Both the position numbers and the translations under genes were made by a program. Source: Sungkyunkwania multivorans (GTDB lineage Bacteria > Bacteroidota > Bacteroidia > Flavobacteriales > Flavobacteriaceae). Taken from it: 64,000 nucleotides of DNA. Under the pieces are notes generated by a model, which was not told where the DNA came from, ran no database searches, and was given only the letters and a program-made list of their open reading frames with translations. Below, in pieces: positions 24,490 through 33,054 of the stretch. The stretch is from positions 1,116,001 to 1,180,000 of the forward strand of contig NZ_JBHTJH010000017.1 of the NCBI RefSeq assembly GCF_042675645.1, written 5' to 3'. Numbering within the stretch: position 1 is the first letter of the stretch; each line of letters opens with the position of its first letter.

Positions 24490-25724
24490 AAAATATCTCA
24501 TCCCTGATACTCATGTTTTTTTTGGTGCTTCCGAGCCTGTTATGGGCCTCGCGAATAGAGGTTTGTAAGAACTGTTCGGTCACGACCATCAAAGAAGGAA
24601 TTGAATTGGCCAAGTCGCGAGATACAGTACTCATTAGAAAAGGAACCTATTATGAGTCAGGTTTGATCATCGATAAGCCGCTTACGCTTCTAGGTATAGA
24701 CTATCCGACCATCGATGGTGAATCCAAAGGTGAAATCATCAGGGTACAGGCAGATCACGTGATTATTGATGGACTCTTCATCATCAATGTGGGCACTAGT
24801 TATACCGAAGATTTTGCCGCGGTCAGAGTAGTAAAGAGCAAACACTTTGTCATTCAGAACTTAGTGCTCGAAAAATTGTTCTTTGGAATCTATTTAGAGA
24901 AGTCGAGAGATGGAAAAGTACTTAATAATAGGATCATAGGAAATGCCAAAGAAGAATACAACTCTGGGAATGGTATTCAGTTGTGGTATTCACACAATAT
25001 AGATATTGCAGAAAATATAATTACCAAAGTAAGGGATGGCATCTATCTTGAGTTTGCCAACAATTGCCGCATCAAAAACAATAGGAGTACCAACAACTTG
25101 CGTTACGGCCTACATTTTATGTTCTCAAACGATGACCTCTATCAGTCTAACACCTTTGAAAACAATGGTGCGGGCGTAGCAGTGATGTTCTCAAAAAAAA
25201 TTAAAATGCTCCAGAATACCTTTCGTAAGAATTGGGGAACGGCTTCGTACGGACTGCTATTAAAGGAGATCAATGACGCGGAGATCAAGGGTAATTTATT
25301 TGAGGAGAATACCATAGGCATTAGCATCGAGGGTGCCAATAGAATCAACTATCACAGTAACGATTTCAAACAGAATGGATGGGCGATCAAAGTAAGAGGC
25401 GCCTGTTACACCAATAATTTTATCAATAATAACTTCTTGTACAATAGTTTCGATGTTTCCTATAACAGCAAACTCAACGATAATATTTTCGATCAAAACT
25501 ATTGGAGCAATTATACGGGTTACGACCTTGATAAAGATGGAATAGGAGATGTTCCACATCGTCCGGTAAAATTGTTCTCCTATGTGGTGAATCGTACCCC
25601 AGAGACGATCATCCTTATGAGAAGCTTGTTTGTCGACATCATCGACTTCTCAGAAAGGGTGTCACCTGTTTTTACTCCGGATGACCTGGTAGATCATAAT
25701 CCTTTGATAAATCGCACACGATGA
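24486..25724 (+). CDS. nosD: NosD periplasmic copper-maturation protein
   Basis: 412 residues. Signal peptide at 1-22 (ending LLWAS), then a long right-handed beta-helix made of short repeats such as NNRIIGNAKE, HNIDIAENIITKV, NNCRIKNNRST, NYHSNDFKQNGWAI. This CASH/parallel beta-helix layout is typical of NosD, which works with NosF and NosY to insert copper or sulfide into the NosZ CuZ site. Overlaps nosF by 4 nt. Confidence 0.93.
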   Translation: MKNISSLILMFFLVLPSLLWASRIEVCKNCSVTTIKEGIELAKSRDTVLIRKGTYYESGLIIDKPLTLLGIDYPTIDGESKGEIIRVQADHVIIDGLFIINVGTSYTEDFAAVRVVKSKHFVIQNLVLEKLFFGIYLEKSRDGKVLNNRIIGNAKEEYNSGNGIQLWYSHNIDIAENIITKVRDGIYLEFANNCRIKNNRSTNNLRYGLHFMFSNDDLYQSNTFENNGAGVAVMFSKKIKMLQNTFRKNWGTASYGLLLKEINDAEIKGNLFEENTIGISIEGANRINYHSNDFKQNGWAIKVRGACYTNNFINNNFLYNSFDVSYNSKLNDNIFDQNYWSNYTGYDLDKDGIGDVPHRPVKLFSYVVNRTPETIILMRSLFVDIIDFSERVSPVFTPDDLVDHNPLINRTR

Positions 25725-26428
25725 TCAGTATAGAGAATTTACATAAATCCTTTTCTAAAAACCAAGTGCTTCGTGGTATCGATCTTCAAATTGAGAACGG
25801 TGGGGTTTTCGCTGTATTGGGCCCCAACGGGTCAGGTAAGACGACCTTGATCAAATGCCTTTTGGGAATGGTGATTCCGGACCATGGAACGATCTATATT
25901 GATGATCGATCCATAAAGAATGCTTGGAGATATCGTCAAGAAATAGATTATTTACCTCAGATCGCTAATTTTCCCAATAATTTGAAGGTGAAAGAACTTA
26001 TAAGGATGATCGTTGATCTGCGCGAAAGGAAAGGGGAGCTTCAGCCACTTGTTGAGGCTTTTAACCTTCAGCCTTTCTTGGATAAGAAGTTGGTCAATCT
26101 TTCTGGAGGAACCAAACAAAAGGTGAATCTTGTTTTGGCCTTGATGTTCGATAGTCCGTTGATCATCCTCGACGAACCTACTGCTGGGCTCGATCCTATC
26201 GCACTCTTGCATTTAAAGAAATTGATTCAACGAGAAAAGCAAAAGGGAAAGACCATTCTGATCACCTCTCATATCATGAGCTTTGTTGAAGAAGTGGCCG
26301 ACGAGATCGTCTTTCTATTGGATGGGGTGATCTATTTTAAAGGAACTATCGCCGCATTGAGGGAAAAGACCGACGAACGAGATTTCGAACACGCCATTGC
26401 ATCCATCTTAAAGGAAACCTATGTTTAA
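25721..26428 (+). CDS. nosF: NosF ABC transporter ATPase
   Basis: 235 residues with Walker A GPNGSGKTT (about 37-45), signature LSGGTKQK and Walker B LIILDEPTAGLDP. Powers the NosY permease in CuZ assembly. It overlaps nosD upstream (4 nt) and nosY downstream (8 nt), so the three are translated together. Confidence 0.93.
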   Translation: MISIENLHKSFSKNQVLRGIDLQIENGGVFAVLGPNGSGKTTLIKCLLGMVIPDHGTIYIDDRSIKNAWRYRQEIDYLPQIANFPNNLKVKELIRMIVDLRERKGELQPLVEAFNLQPFLDKKLVNLSGGTKQKVNLVLALMFDSPLIILDEPTAGLDPIALLHLKKLIQREKQKGKTILITSHIMSFVEEVADEIVFLLDGVIYFKGTIAALREKTDERDFEHAIASILKETYV

Positions 26429-27203
26429 AATATTGAAATACAGCTTCTTTGATCTTATTCGTAGCCGATGGAGCTATATTTACCTATTGTTCTATTTGGC
26501 ACTGGGAATGGTGCTGTTATTCCTAAACAGCGACCTTTCGAAGGCCATCATTACCTTGATGAATGTCATCATTGTATTGGTGCCGCTTATTGGAACCATC
26601 TTTGGGGTCATGTATTATTATAACTCAAGGGAGTTCACCGAATTGCTCTTGGCACAACCCGTAAAACGAACCTCTATTTTTCTAGGGCAGTATTTGGGTG
26701 TGGCCTTGTCGCTTTCCATGAGTTTGATCATTGGATTGGGACTGCCTTTTCTCTTTTATGGTCTTTTCGAGTCGGATGCCATCTGGGAATTTTTCTTGTT
26801 GCTCATCATCGGAACCTTTCTCACCTTCATCTTCACAGCGCTCGCCTTCAATATTGCGCTTTATAACGAGAACAAGATCAAAGGATTTAGCTACGCTATT
26901 CTCTTCTGGTTGTTTATGGCGGTCATTTACGATGGATTGTTTCTGGCATCACTCATCATTTTTGAGTCCTACCCCTTGGATAAGTTTTCATTGTGGGCAA
27001 CCATGCTCAATCCGATCGATCTTTCACGGATTCTTATTTTATTAAAACTCGATATATCTGCTCTTTTAGGCTATACTGGAGCAGTGTTCCAGAAATTCTT
27101 CGGAACGAATACAGGCGTCCTTTTTTCCTTTCTCGGGCTTGCTATATGGGTTCTTTTTCCTATCCTAAATATCTACAGAAAGTCGAAGAAAAAGGATTTC
27201 TAG
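26421..27203 (+). CDS. nosY: NosY ABC transporter permease
   Basis: 260 residues, six predicted helices of the ABC-2 type (for example YIYLLFYLALGMVLLF, VIIVLVPLIGTIFGVMYY, SMSLIIGLGLPFLFYGLF). The loop NSREFTELLLAQPVKRTSIF is the conserved cytoplasmic coupling region of this permease class. Last gene of the nos operon; it converges with the gene at 27231 with a 27-nt gap where I see no clear terminator. Confidence 0.9.
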   Translation: MFKILKYSFFDLIRSRWSYIYLLFYLALGMVLLFLNSDLSKAIITLMNVIIVLVPLIGTIFGVMYYYNSREFTELLLAQPVKRTSIFLGQYLGVALSLSMSLIIGLGLPFLFYGLFESDAIWEFFLLLIIGTFLTFIFTALAFNIALYNENKIKGFSYAILFWLFMAVIYDGLFLASLIIFESYPLDKFSLWATMLNPIDLSRILILLKLDISALLGYTGAVFQKFFGTNTGVLFSFLGLAIWVLFPILNIYRKSKKKDF

Positions 27204-27230
27204 CCATTGAGCAACATATGATAAACCATT

Positions 27231-27575
27231 TTAAGGCTGGTTGAGCGATCTAAATACTACAAGTACAAACCCTACAACAAAAATGGTAGTAAAGATCAAT
27301 TTGTTATGTTTAGCTAACCAATTAGGCAGGAAAATATCAAAATTGTCCTTTTGAGAATCTGAAAAGTTCCGCGCTAAGACTGTAAGAGGGCAATACATCT
27401 TAAACAGTAACAAAACTATACCCTCACCAATGATAAGTCCAATACCGATCCAGGTATACGTATTTACGGTATTTGTTAATCCGGAATATAGGATATAAAA
27501 GATGATCGCAACAAAGAATGCCCATATTACAGTATGAACTAGCTTTATGGTCAATAGTTTTTGGGCTCGTTCCAT
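27231..27575 (-). CDS. Hypothetical small membrane protein (four helices)
   Basis: 114 residues. Four hydrophobic helices at about 13-32, 41-58, 60-72 region and 92-109; a conserved-looking loop, YCPLTVLARNFSDSQKDN, sits between the third and fourth. Not assigned to a named family. Probably the last gene of the minus-strand run that starts at ccoS, 31 nt after the CoA-transferase gene. Confidence 0.6.
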   Translation of the reverse strand: MERAQKLLTIKLVHTVIWAFFVAIIFYILYSGLTNTVNTYTWIGIGLIIGEGIVLLLFKMYCPLTVLARNFSDSQKDNFDIFLPNWLAKHNKLIFTTIFVVGFVLVVFRSLNQP

Positions 27576-27606
27576 ACCTTTAATAGTTAATCAGGGCGAC
27601 AAGATC

Positions 27607-28893
27607 TTATATGATACATTTGAACCTCTCGAAGGCTTTTTCCTCTAAAGCTGCTCTATGATCAGGATGCGCAATGGAAATAAGTGCCTTTGCGCGTTTC
27701 TTCAAACTTTTTCCGAATAAGTTCACTACCCCATATTCGGTGACAACGTAATGCACATGTGCCCTTGTCGTAGTAACGCCCGCACCTTCTTTGAGAAAGG
27801 GCGAGATCTTCGAAGCTCCTTTCTTGGTCGTCGATGGCATTGCGATGATGGCCTTTCCACCTTCAGATAAAGAGGCCCCTCTAATAAAATCCATTTGGCC
27901 GCCCACGCCAGAATATTGATAACTACCAATCGTATCGGCGCAAATTTGTCCAGTAAGGTCGATCTCTATTGCACTGTTGATAGCTGTCACCTTAGGATTC
28001 CGTCTTATAATAGCTGTATCATTGGTATAGGCTGCCTCTTTGAAATGGACAATAGGATTGTCATCTATAAAATCATATAGCTTTTGTGATCCGGCAGCAA
28101 AGCAGGTCACTATTTTATTGGTCTTAATTTCCTTTTCCTCACCAGTGATGACACCGCTTTCTACCAAGGGCAATATGCCATCGGAGAACATTTCGGTATG
28201 CACCCCCAGGCGCTTATGGTTGCCCAAGTTGCTCAAAGTCGCGTTGGGAATGTTTCCAATACCCATCTGCAAGGTGGCGCCATCGTCGATCAAACTGGCC
28301 ACGTGCCGCCCGATCTTACGTTCTATATCGGTGACCTCTGGTAGTATGGTCGTATGAATTGGCATATCGACCTCAACCGCAAGATCGATCTGTTTCATGT
28401 GAATGATACCGTCTCCATGTGTACGTGGTACCTGTGGATTCACTTGCGCGATGACCGTTTTGGCGTTCTGTATCGCCGGCAAGGTGATATCTACTGAAAC
28501 GCCCAATGAACAATAGCCATGTTTGTCTGGTGGTGATACTTGTATCAAAGCGACATCCAAGGGCAGAATTTGCCTTCTGAAAAGCAGGTGCATTTCACCA
28601 AGAAACATCGGGATATAATCACCATTGTTCATATTTACGGCCTTTCGGACATTTCCTCCCACAAAACAAGAACTCAATTTAAAGGAATTGCTAAAAGGTT
28701 CTTGAATGTAAGGTGCGCTTCCTTCGGTATGAATTTGAATGATCTCAACATCTTCTAATTCTGCATAACGATTACAAAGTGCATCTATAAGCACGTTGGG
28801 GGTCATCGCGGCTCCTTGAAAGAATACTCGGTCTCCAGATTTTACTACGGAAACTGCATCTTCTGGCAAAACGGTATTTAAAGTGTATTTCAT
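27607..28893 (-). CDS. Acetyl-CoA hydrolase/transferase family (4-hydroxybutyrate CoA-transferase-like)
   Basis: 428 residues, full length for the family. N-terminal half with SGDRVFFQGAAMTPN; the motif GVHTEMFSDG holds Glu234, the position of the catalytic glutamate in 4-hydroxybutyrate CoA-transferase; GVGGQMDFIRGASLS follows, a conserved CoA-binding loop. It moves CoA between acyl-CoA and free acid, often acetate, which can yield ATP via succinyl-CoA under low oxygen. Eight nt after a thioredoxin gene; acyl specificity is not readable. Confidence 0.85.
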   Translation of the reverse strand: MKYTLNTVLPEDAVSVVKSGDRVFFQGAAMTPNVLIDALCNRYAELEDVEIIQIHTEGSAPYIQEPFSNSFKLSSCFVGGNVRKAVNMNNGDYIPMFLGEMHLLFRRQILPLDVALIQVSPPDKHGYCSLGVSVDITLPAIQNAKTVIAQVNPQVPRTHGDGIIHMKQIDLAVEVDMPIHTTILPEVTDIERKIGRHVASLIDDGATLQMGIGNIPNATLSNLGNHKRLGVHTEMFSDGILPLVESGVITGEEKEIKTNKIVTCFAAGSQKLYDFIDDNPIVHFKEAAYTNDTAIIRRNPKVTAINSAIEIDLTGQICADTIGSYQYSGVGGQMDFIRGASLSEGGKAIIAMPSTTKKGASKISPFLKEGAGVTTTRAHVHYVVTEYGVVNLFGKSLKKRAKALISIAHPDHRAALEEKAFERFKCII

Positions 28894-28901
28894 AGCGTTG
28901 G

Positions 28902-29252
28902 TTATTGAGAATTAATGATATTGATGATATCTTGTTTTTGAAGTACTCCAGACTGTCGCCAGACCTGCTTTCCATCTTTAAATAAAAGCATGGTTGGGAC
29001 TCCTCGCACTTGAAATTTATTGGCAATGGCTTGGTTCTTGTCCACATCTATCTTAACGATCTTGATGCCCTCTCCAAGCTCATCCTTCACTTGTTTTAAA
29101 ATTGGAGCGAGCATTTTGCACGGACCACACCAATCCGCATGGAAATCCACGAGTACCGGGACTTCGGCATTGATGATCTTTTTAAAGTTGGATTTCATTT
29201 TTTGAATGTTATTATCAATGGATACTGCATTATATTGATAGGTCTTCGACAA
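28902..29252 (-). CDS. Thioredoxin
   Basis: 116 residues with the WCGPCK active site (ADWCGPCKMLAPIL) and cis-Pro in VRGVPTMLLF. An N-terminal extension of about 20 residues precedes the fold; no signal peptide, so it is cytoplasmic. It lies 61 nt downstream of the TauE/SafE-like gene and 8 nt before the CoA-transferase. A second thioredoxin is at 48990-49307. The link to the cco genes is by position only. Confidence 0.88.
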   Translation of the reverse strand: MSKTYQYNAVSIDNNIQKMKSNFKKIINAEVPVLVDFHADWCGPCKMLAPILKQVKDELGEGIKIVKIDVDKNQAIANKFQVRGVPTMLLFKDGKQVWRQSGVLQKQDIINIINSQ

Positions 29253-29312
29253 CCTAAAATCTGACCGAAATTAGGAGATCTCTCAACTGCAAACAATGAC
29301 AAAAGGCATGTT

Positions 29313-30014
29313 TCAATGGCATTCTAGTTCTGCCGACACCAATTCGACCACAGGCTTAGGCGAAATGTATGGGATACCCAATCCCAAACCTCGAACGATA
29401 AACAAGACTCCGATGATCATCACAAAGACCGGAATTGCTTTCCGAATGTGCTGCCTTGCTTTTCCATTTAAAAAGTTACTTGCGTAAATGGCCGATGTCA
29501 TTAAAGGAATCGTCCCTAAACCGAACAATATCATATACATACTCCCTTGCCAGGTGTCTCCAAGGGCGACTGCTCCAAAGACTGCCATATATACCAGTCC
29601 GCACGGCAAAAAGCCGTTTAAAAAACCGATGGTAATAAAAGTATCAGGGGTTCGTTTTTTTAGTGCAGCACCCAATTCGCTCTTCACTTTGGAGACAATT
29701 TTGAATAATGGCTTGGATAGTGAAAAACGACTTAATCGATGTTGCGGAATCAGTACGACAAAGATCATGAGCACTCCAACTCCGATAGAAAGCTGTTGTT
29801 GAAGCCCAAATAGTTGAAAACTCTTGCCCAACAGCCCAAAGAGCAATCCTATGATGCTATATGCCAATATCCTGCCAAAATGATAGATGCTTATTTGAAA
29901 AAGTTTCTTCTTGGGGTTGTGTCTATCAACGGGTAACATAAAGGCAATGGGGCCACACATGCCAATGCAGTGGAGGCTTCCCAGTAGGCCTAGTATGAAT
30001 GCTGAAAATAACAT
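29313..30014 (-). CDS. TauE/SafE-like (DsbD-type) membrane protein of the cco operon
   Basis: 233 residues, six helices. Opens MLFSAFILGLLGSLHCIGMCGPI, whose paired cysteines (HCIGMC) are typical of the cytochrome-biogenesis/heavy-metal branch of TauE/SafE-like proteins found at the end of cbb3 clusters. NGFLPCGLVYMA adds a third Cys. Likely helps copper handling or thiol-based maturation of the oxidase in the inner membrane. Separated from ccoH by 1 nt. Confidence 0.82.
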   Translation of the reverse strand: MLFSAFILGLLGSLHCIGMCGPIAFMLPVDRHNPKKKLFQISIYHFGRILAYSIIGLLFGLLGKSFQLFGLQQQLSIGVGVLMIFVVLIPQHRLSRFSLSKPLFKIVSKVKSELGAALKKRTPDTFITIGFLNGFLPCGLVYMAVFGAVALGDTWQGSMYMILFGLGTIPLMTSAIYASNFLNGKARQHIRKAIPVFVMIIGVLFIVRGLGLGIPYISPKPVVELVSAELECH

Positions 30015-30015
30015 G

Positions 30016-30462
30016 CTAATACGTGATACTCTTTTTAAATAAATACTCTTTTTGATCGTATTCCCAATGGATCTTTATATCCCAGCGACCGTCTACCAAA
30101 CGTTGTTCAGGTATGAGCAAATGCGATTTAGACAATACAATTGGAATGTCAAAATCTAGTTGTTTGTTAGACGGTCTGTATAGGGATATTTTTCCTTTGA
30201 TCGCTTTGGGATCCAATGACTCTGGAAACCGTATTTCCATTCCTTCGGCTGTCTTCTCGAGAACGATATCAATAGGCAGCGCTCTTGCATTTCGTTCTGC
30301 ATCGATCTCTTTCTGGTAGCCAAGTTCTTGTTCATAGTACTTTTCAGTGACCAGTTCATGATGGTATGCCGAATTCGTGGTCAAGGTGATCACAAAATAC
30401 AAGATAAACCCAATGAATGCTATAAAAGTGATCACGATTCCAGTTCCCCAATTGATTTTCAT
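30016..30462 (-). CDS. ccoH: FixH/CcoH oxidase assembly protein
   Basis: 148 residues: one N-terminal membrane helix (GIVITFIAFIGFILYFVITLTT) and a periplasmic beta domain with YYEQELGYQKEIDAERNA, the FixH family hallmark (YYE followed by a YQ pair). Needed for cbb3 assembly with the CcoI copper pump. 19 nt after ccoG. Confidence 0.9.
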   Translation of the reverse strand: MKINWGTGIVITFIAFIGFILYFVITLTTNSAYHHELVTEKYYEQELGYQKEIDAERNARALPIDIVLEKTAEGMEIRFPESLDPKAIKGKISLYRPSNKQLDFDIPIVLSKSHLLIPEQRLVDGRWDIKIHWEYDQKEYLFKKSITY

Positions 30463-30481
30463 CTTATTCTTTTTTTAAATT

Positions 30482-31903
30482 TTATTTATAACTCCGTGGA
30501 CCCAAAAAGGCTGTCATTGTTGTCTCTATAAGATCTTCGCCACTATAGATGCCGATCTTTAAACGATCTTTATCACCGGTAAGGGCGGCGGCGTTGATCT
30601 CTACAAAGAGAGTTCCTTCGGCCAGGTCCTGTGCTGGCATATCAAAATTTTCGTGCGTAACGGATTCTATTGTACCATTGTGAGATAACAGTTTGAAGCT
30701 GATATTTTTAATTTCGTTGGTCGTTTTGTTCACCAGCTTGTAGGTATATACGTTGCTGATCATGTTGTTTTCTTTCTTCTGATATAGCTGCCCCGGTAAT
30801 CTTAGAATGGTAGCTTCAACATCATTTCTTAAAAAGAGCATTCCAGTGAGCACTCCTATAAGAATTGCTAAAACTGCTGCATAGCCCTTCATTCGCGCAG
30901 TGATTTTAAAGGTAGCTTTCTTCTCTATATTCTCTTCACTTGCATATCTAATGAGGCCTTTTGCAAGTCCAACTTTTTCCATGATATCATCACATTCGTC
31001 AATACAAGCGGTACAATTCACACATTCTAACTGCGTACCATTTCTAATATCGATACCTGTAGGACAAACATGGACGCATTGAAAGCAATCGATACAATCT
31101 CCATGTCCTAGGGCTTGTCTATCTTCATTCTTGCGCCATTTCTTTCTTCCTTTTTCGCCTTCACCTCGTTTGTGATCATAGGCCACGACGATCGATTTAT
31201 TATCCAGCAATACCCCTTGTAATCTTCCATATGGACAAGCGATGATACAGACCTGTTCTCGGAACCATGCAAATACGAAATAGAAAACACCCGTAAAGAT
31301 AAGAAGCGATACCAGCGTACTCACATGTGCCAGAGGTCCATCGGTGATATACCGAATGAGCTGATCACTTCCGATCAAATACGCCAAGAATATATTGGCG
31401 ATCAGAAATGAGATGATAAAGAAAATGACCCCTTTCAATACGCGCTTTCTGATCTTTTCGGCGTTCCAGGCTTGTTTTTTTAGACGAATCTGCTTCCCTC
31501 GATCGCCATCGATCCAATATTCGATCCTTCTAAACACCATTTCCATGAAGATGGTTTGCGGGCATATCCATCCGCAAAATAGTCGTCCAAACGCAACTGT
31601 AAAGAGGGTTACAAAGACCACTCCGATGATCATAGAAATGACAAAGAGGTGAAAGTCTTGCGGCCAGAATGGAAAACCAAAGATATTGAATCGACGTTCT
31701 AGCACATTGAACATCAAGAACTGGTTGCCGTTGATCTTAACAAAAGGAGCTGCAAATAGAAAGGCGAGCAGGCCATAGCTCACCCATTTTCTATATTCAT
31801 AAAAGCGCCCACTTGGCTTTTTAGGAAACACCCAAGCCCTTTTTCCTTCTTCATCGATGGTACCGATAGAGTCTCTAAATCTTTCGTTGGCAGGTGCTTC
31901 CAA
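30482..31903 (-). CDS. ccoG: CcoG (FixG) polyferredoxin, cbb3 accessory protein
   Basis: 473 residues. Membrane helices at about 40-60, 85-105, 160-180, 195-215 and 335-355. Fe-S ligands: CGWICPQ, CIIACPYGRLQG, and two 4Fe-4S motifs CIDCFQCVHVCP and CVNCTACIDECDD. C-terminal Ig-like FixG domain (about 365-473). It is a membrane cupric reductase/electron protein required for cbb3 assembly. 22 nt after ccoP. Confidence 0.95.
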   Translation of the reverse strand: MEAPANERFRDSIGTIDEEGKRAWVFPKKPSGRFYEYRKWVSYGLLAFLFAAPFVKINGNQFLMFNVLERRFNIFGFPFWPQDFHLFVISMIIGVVFVTLFTVAFGRLFCGWICPQTIFMEMVFRRIEYWIDGDRGKQIRLKKQAWNAEKIRKRVLKGVIFFIISFLIANIFLAYLIGSDQLIRYITDGPLAHVSTLVSLLIFTGVFYFVFAWFREQVCIIACPYGRLQGVLLDNKSIVVAYDHKRGEGEKGRKKWRKNEDRQALGHGDCIDCFQCVHVCPTGIDIRNGTQLECVNCTACIDECDDIMEKVGLAKGLIRYASEENIEKKATFKITARMKGYAAVLAILIGVLTGMLFLRNDVEATILRLPGQLYQKKENNMISNVYTYKLVNKTTNEIKNISFKLLSHNGTIESVTHENFDMPAQDLAEGTLFVEINAAALTGDKDRLKIGIYSGEDLIETTMTAFLGPRSYK

Positions 31904-31925
31904 TGGGCTGTTGTTTGATCAATGA

Positions 31926-32870
31926 TTAATTCATGGCAACCTCTAATGAATCATTTGCCTTTTCTGGCTCGATGTCATCAGTAGGGGCTTCTTCCTGTGG
32001 TGCATCTGGGTCTATCCAAATATCACCTTCTGGAGCTTTTGGTTTTGCTGGTGTTGTACCTTGTAGGGATAATATGTAGCTTGCCACCTGCGCCATTTCG
32101 GCCGGCTTCAAACTTTGTTTCCATGCGATCATCCCTTTTCCATCCCTACCTCCTTCAGAGATCGTTCTAAAGACGTTTTTAATGCCGCCACCTAATATCC
32201 AATGTCTGTCTGTGAGGTTAGGGCCGATTCCCCCACCGCCATCTGCCATGTGGCACGCTACACAATTGGTCGTAAAGATCTTTTGTCCAGCGTTTAGATC
32301 GGAAGCATCCGTAAGTAACACGACAGTATTCACATCTACCAGATCTTTTGCCGTTTTCTTCCATTCTTCAATGGCTGCCCTAGCCTCGGCTACTTCAATC
32401 TCATATTCCTGAGCTTGGGTCGTTCCATTAAATACATGATACTTTGCCAGATATACCACGCCAAAGACGATGGTTGCATAGAAAAGATATAGCCACCAAG
32501 GTGGTAAGCTGTTGTCAAGCTCTTTAATGCCGTCATAGTTATGATCGAGGATTATTTCTTCCTCTTCCTCGATGGCCCTCTGATCCAATAGTTTGTTGTA
32601 GATGTTTTTAAACCATTTGAATTCGACTTTCTTTTCTTTTTTGGCTAGATAGCGTTCTTGTGCCTCTTCACTCAACGTTTGGAACATAACGCGCTCTACT
32701 GCACCTACAATGCTTTCTATTGCGATAAGGATGAGCAGAACGAGCAGCAAGAATAAAGCCACGTACGGATACTCGATAAAGGCGGGCTTCTCACTTTCGA
32801 CCATATATTCAACTATTCCATAGACGATGAAGAATAGTAAAAGGACTCTTATGTATGATGGAATTTTCAT
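31926..32870 (-). CDS. ccoP: cbb3 oxidase subunit III, CcoP (single haem)
   Basis: 314 residues. Two helices (about 5-22 and 37-55), a long charged cytoplasmic part, the CcoP N-terminal domain motif (DGIKELDNSLPPWWLYLFY), a third helix, then one cytochrome c domain with CVACH at about 202-206 and Met in GMIAWK. Textbook CcoP has two haem c; only one CxxCH is present. The C-terminal tail is acidic and proline-rich (about 275-314). Delivers electrons to CcoO/CcoN. Five nt after ccoQ. Confidence 0.93.
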   Translation of the reverse strand: MKIPSYIRVLLLFFIVYGIVEYMVESEKPAFIEYPYVALFLLLVLLILIAIESIVGAVERVMFQTLSEEAQERYLAKKEKKVEFKWFKNIYNKLLDQRAIEEEEEIILDHNYDGIKELDNSLPPWWLYLFYATIVFGVVYLAKYHVFNGTTQAQEYEIEVAEARAAIEEWKKTAKDLVDVNTVVLLTDASDLNAGQKIFTTNCVACHMADGGGGIGPNLTDRHWILGGGIKNVFRTISEGGRDGKGMIAWKQSLKPAEMAQVASYILSLQGTTPAKPKAPEGDIWIDPDAPQEEAPTDDIEPEKANDSLEVAMN

Positions 32871-32875
32871 AGTGT

Positions 32876-33052
32876 TTATTGATTTTGATTGTCTAAAGGA
32901 ATATTACTTACTTCTTTGATATATTCTTTCTTGGCAGTGACCACCCACAAAAATAGCAACATAAAGAATCCAAAGAAGATCACTAACGAGATCATCGGAT
33001 AAATTTCGATACCCGTGATGCTTTCCATATGATTTTTTACAAACTTCAACAT
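32876..33052 (-). CDS. ccoQ: CcoQ-like small membrane subunit
   Basis: 58 residues from ATG 33052. One membrane helix (PMISLVIFFGFFMLLFLWVV) flanked by a short amphipathic start and a basic exit (TAKKEYIKEV), the CcoQ/FixQ pattern. Located exactly where ccoQ is expected, 2 nt after the ccoNO stop and 5 nt before ccoP. It stabilises the core oxidase. Confidence 0.85.
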   Translation of the reverse strand: MLKFVKNHMESITGIEIYPMISLVIFFGFFMLLFLWVVTAKKEYIKEVSNIPLDNQNQ

Positions 33053-33054
33053 GA

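Noticed and set aside
29262..29273. TGACCGAAATTA before the thioredoxin gene as a sixteenth palindrome
   Set aside because: One mismatch in the right half-site and no -7 box at the standard spacing.
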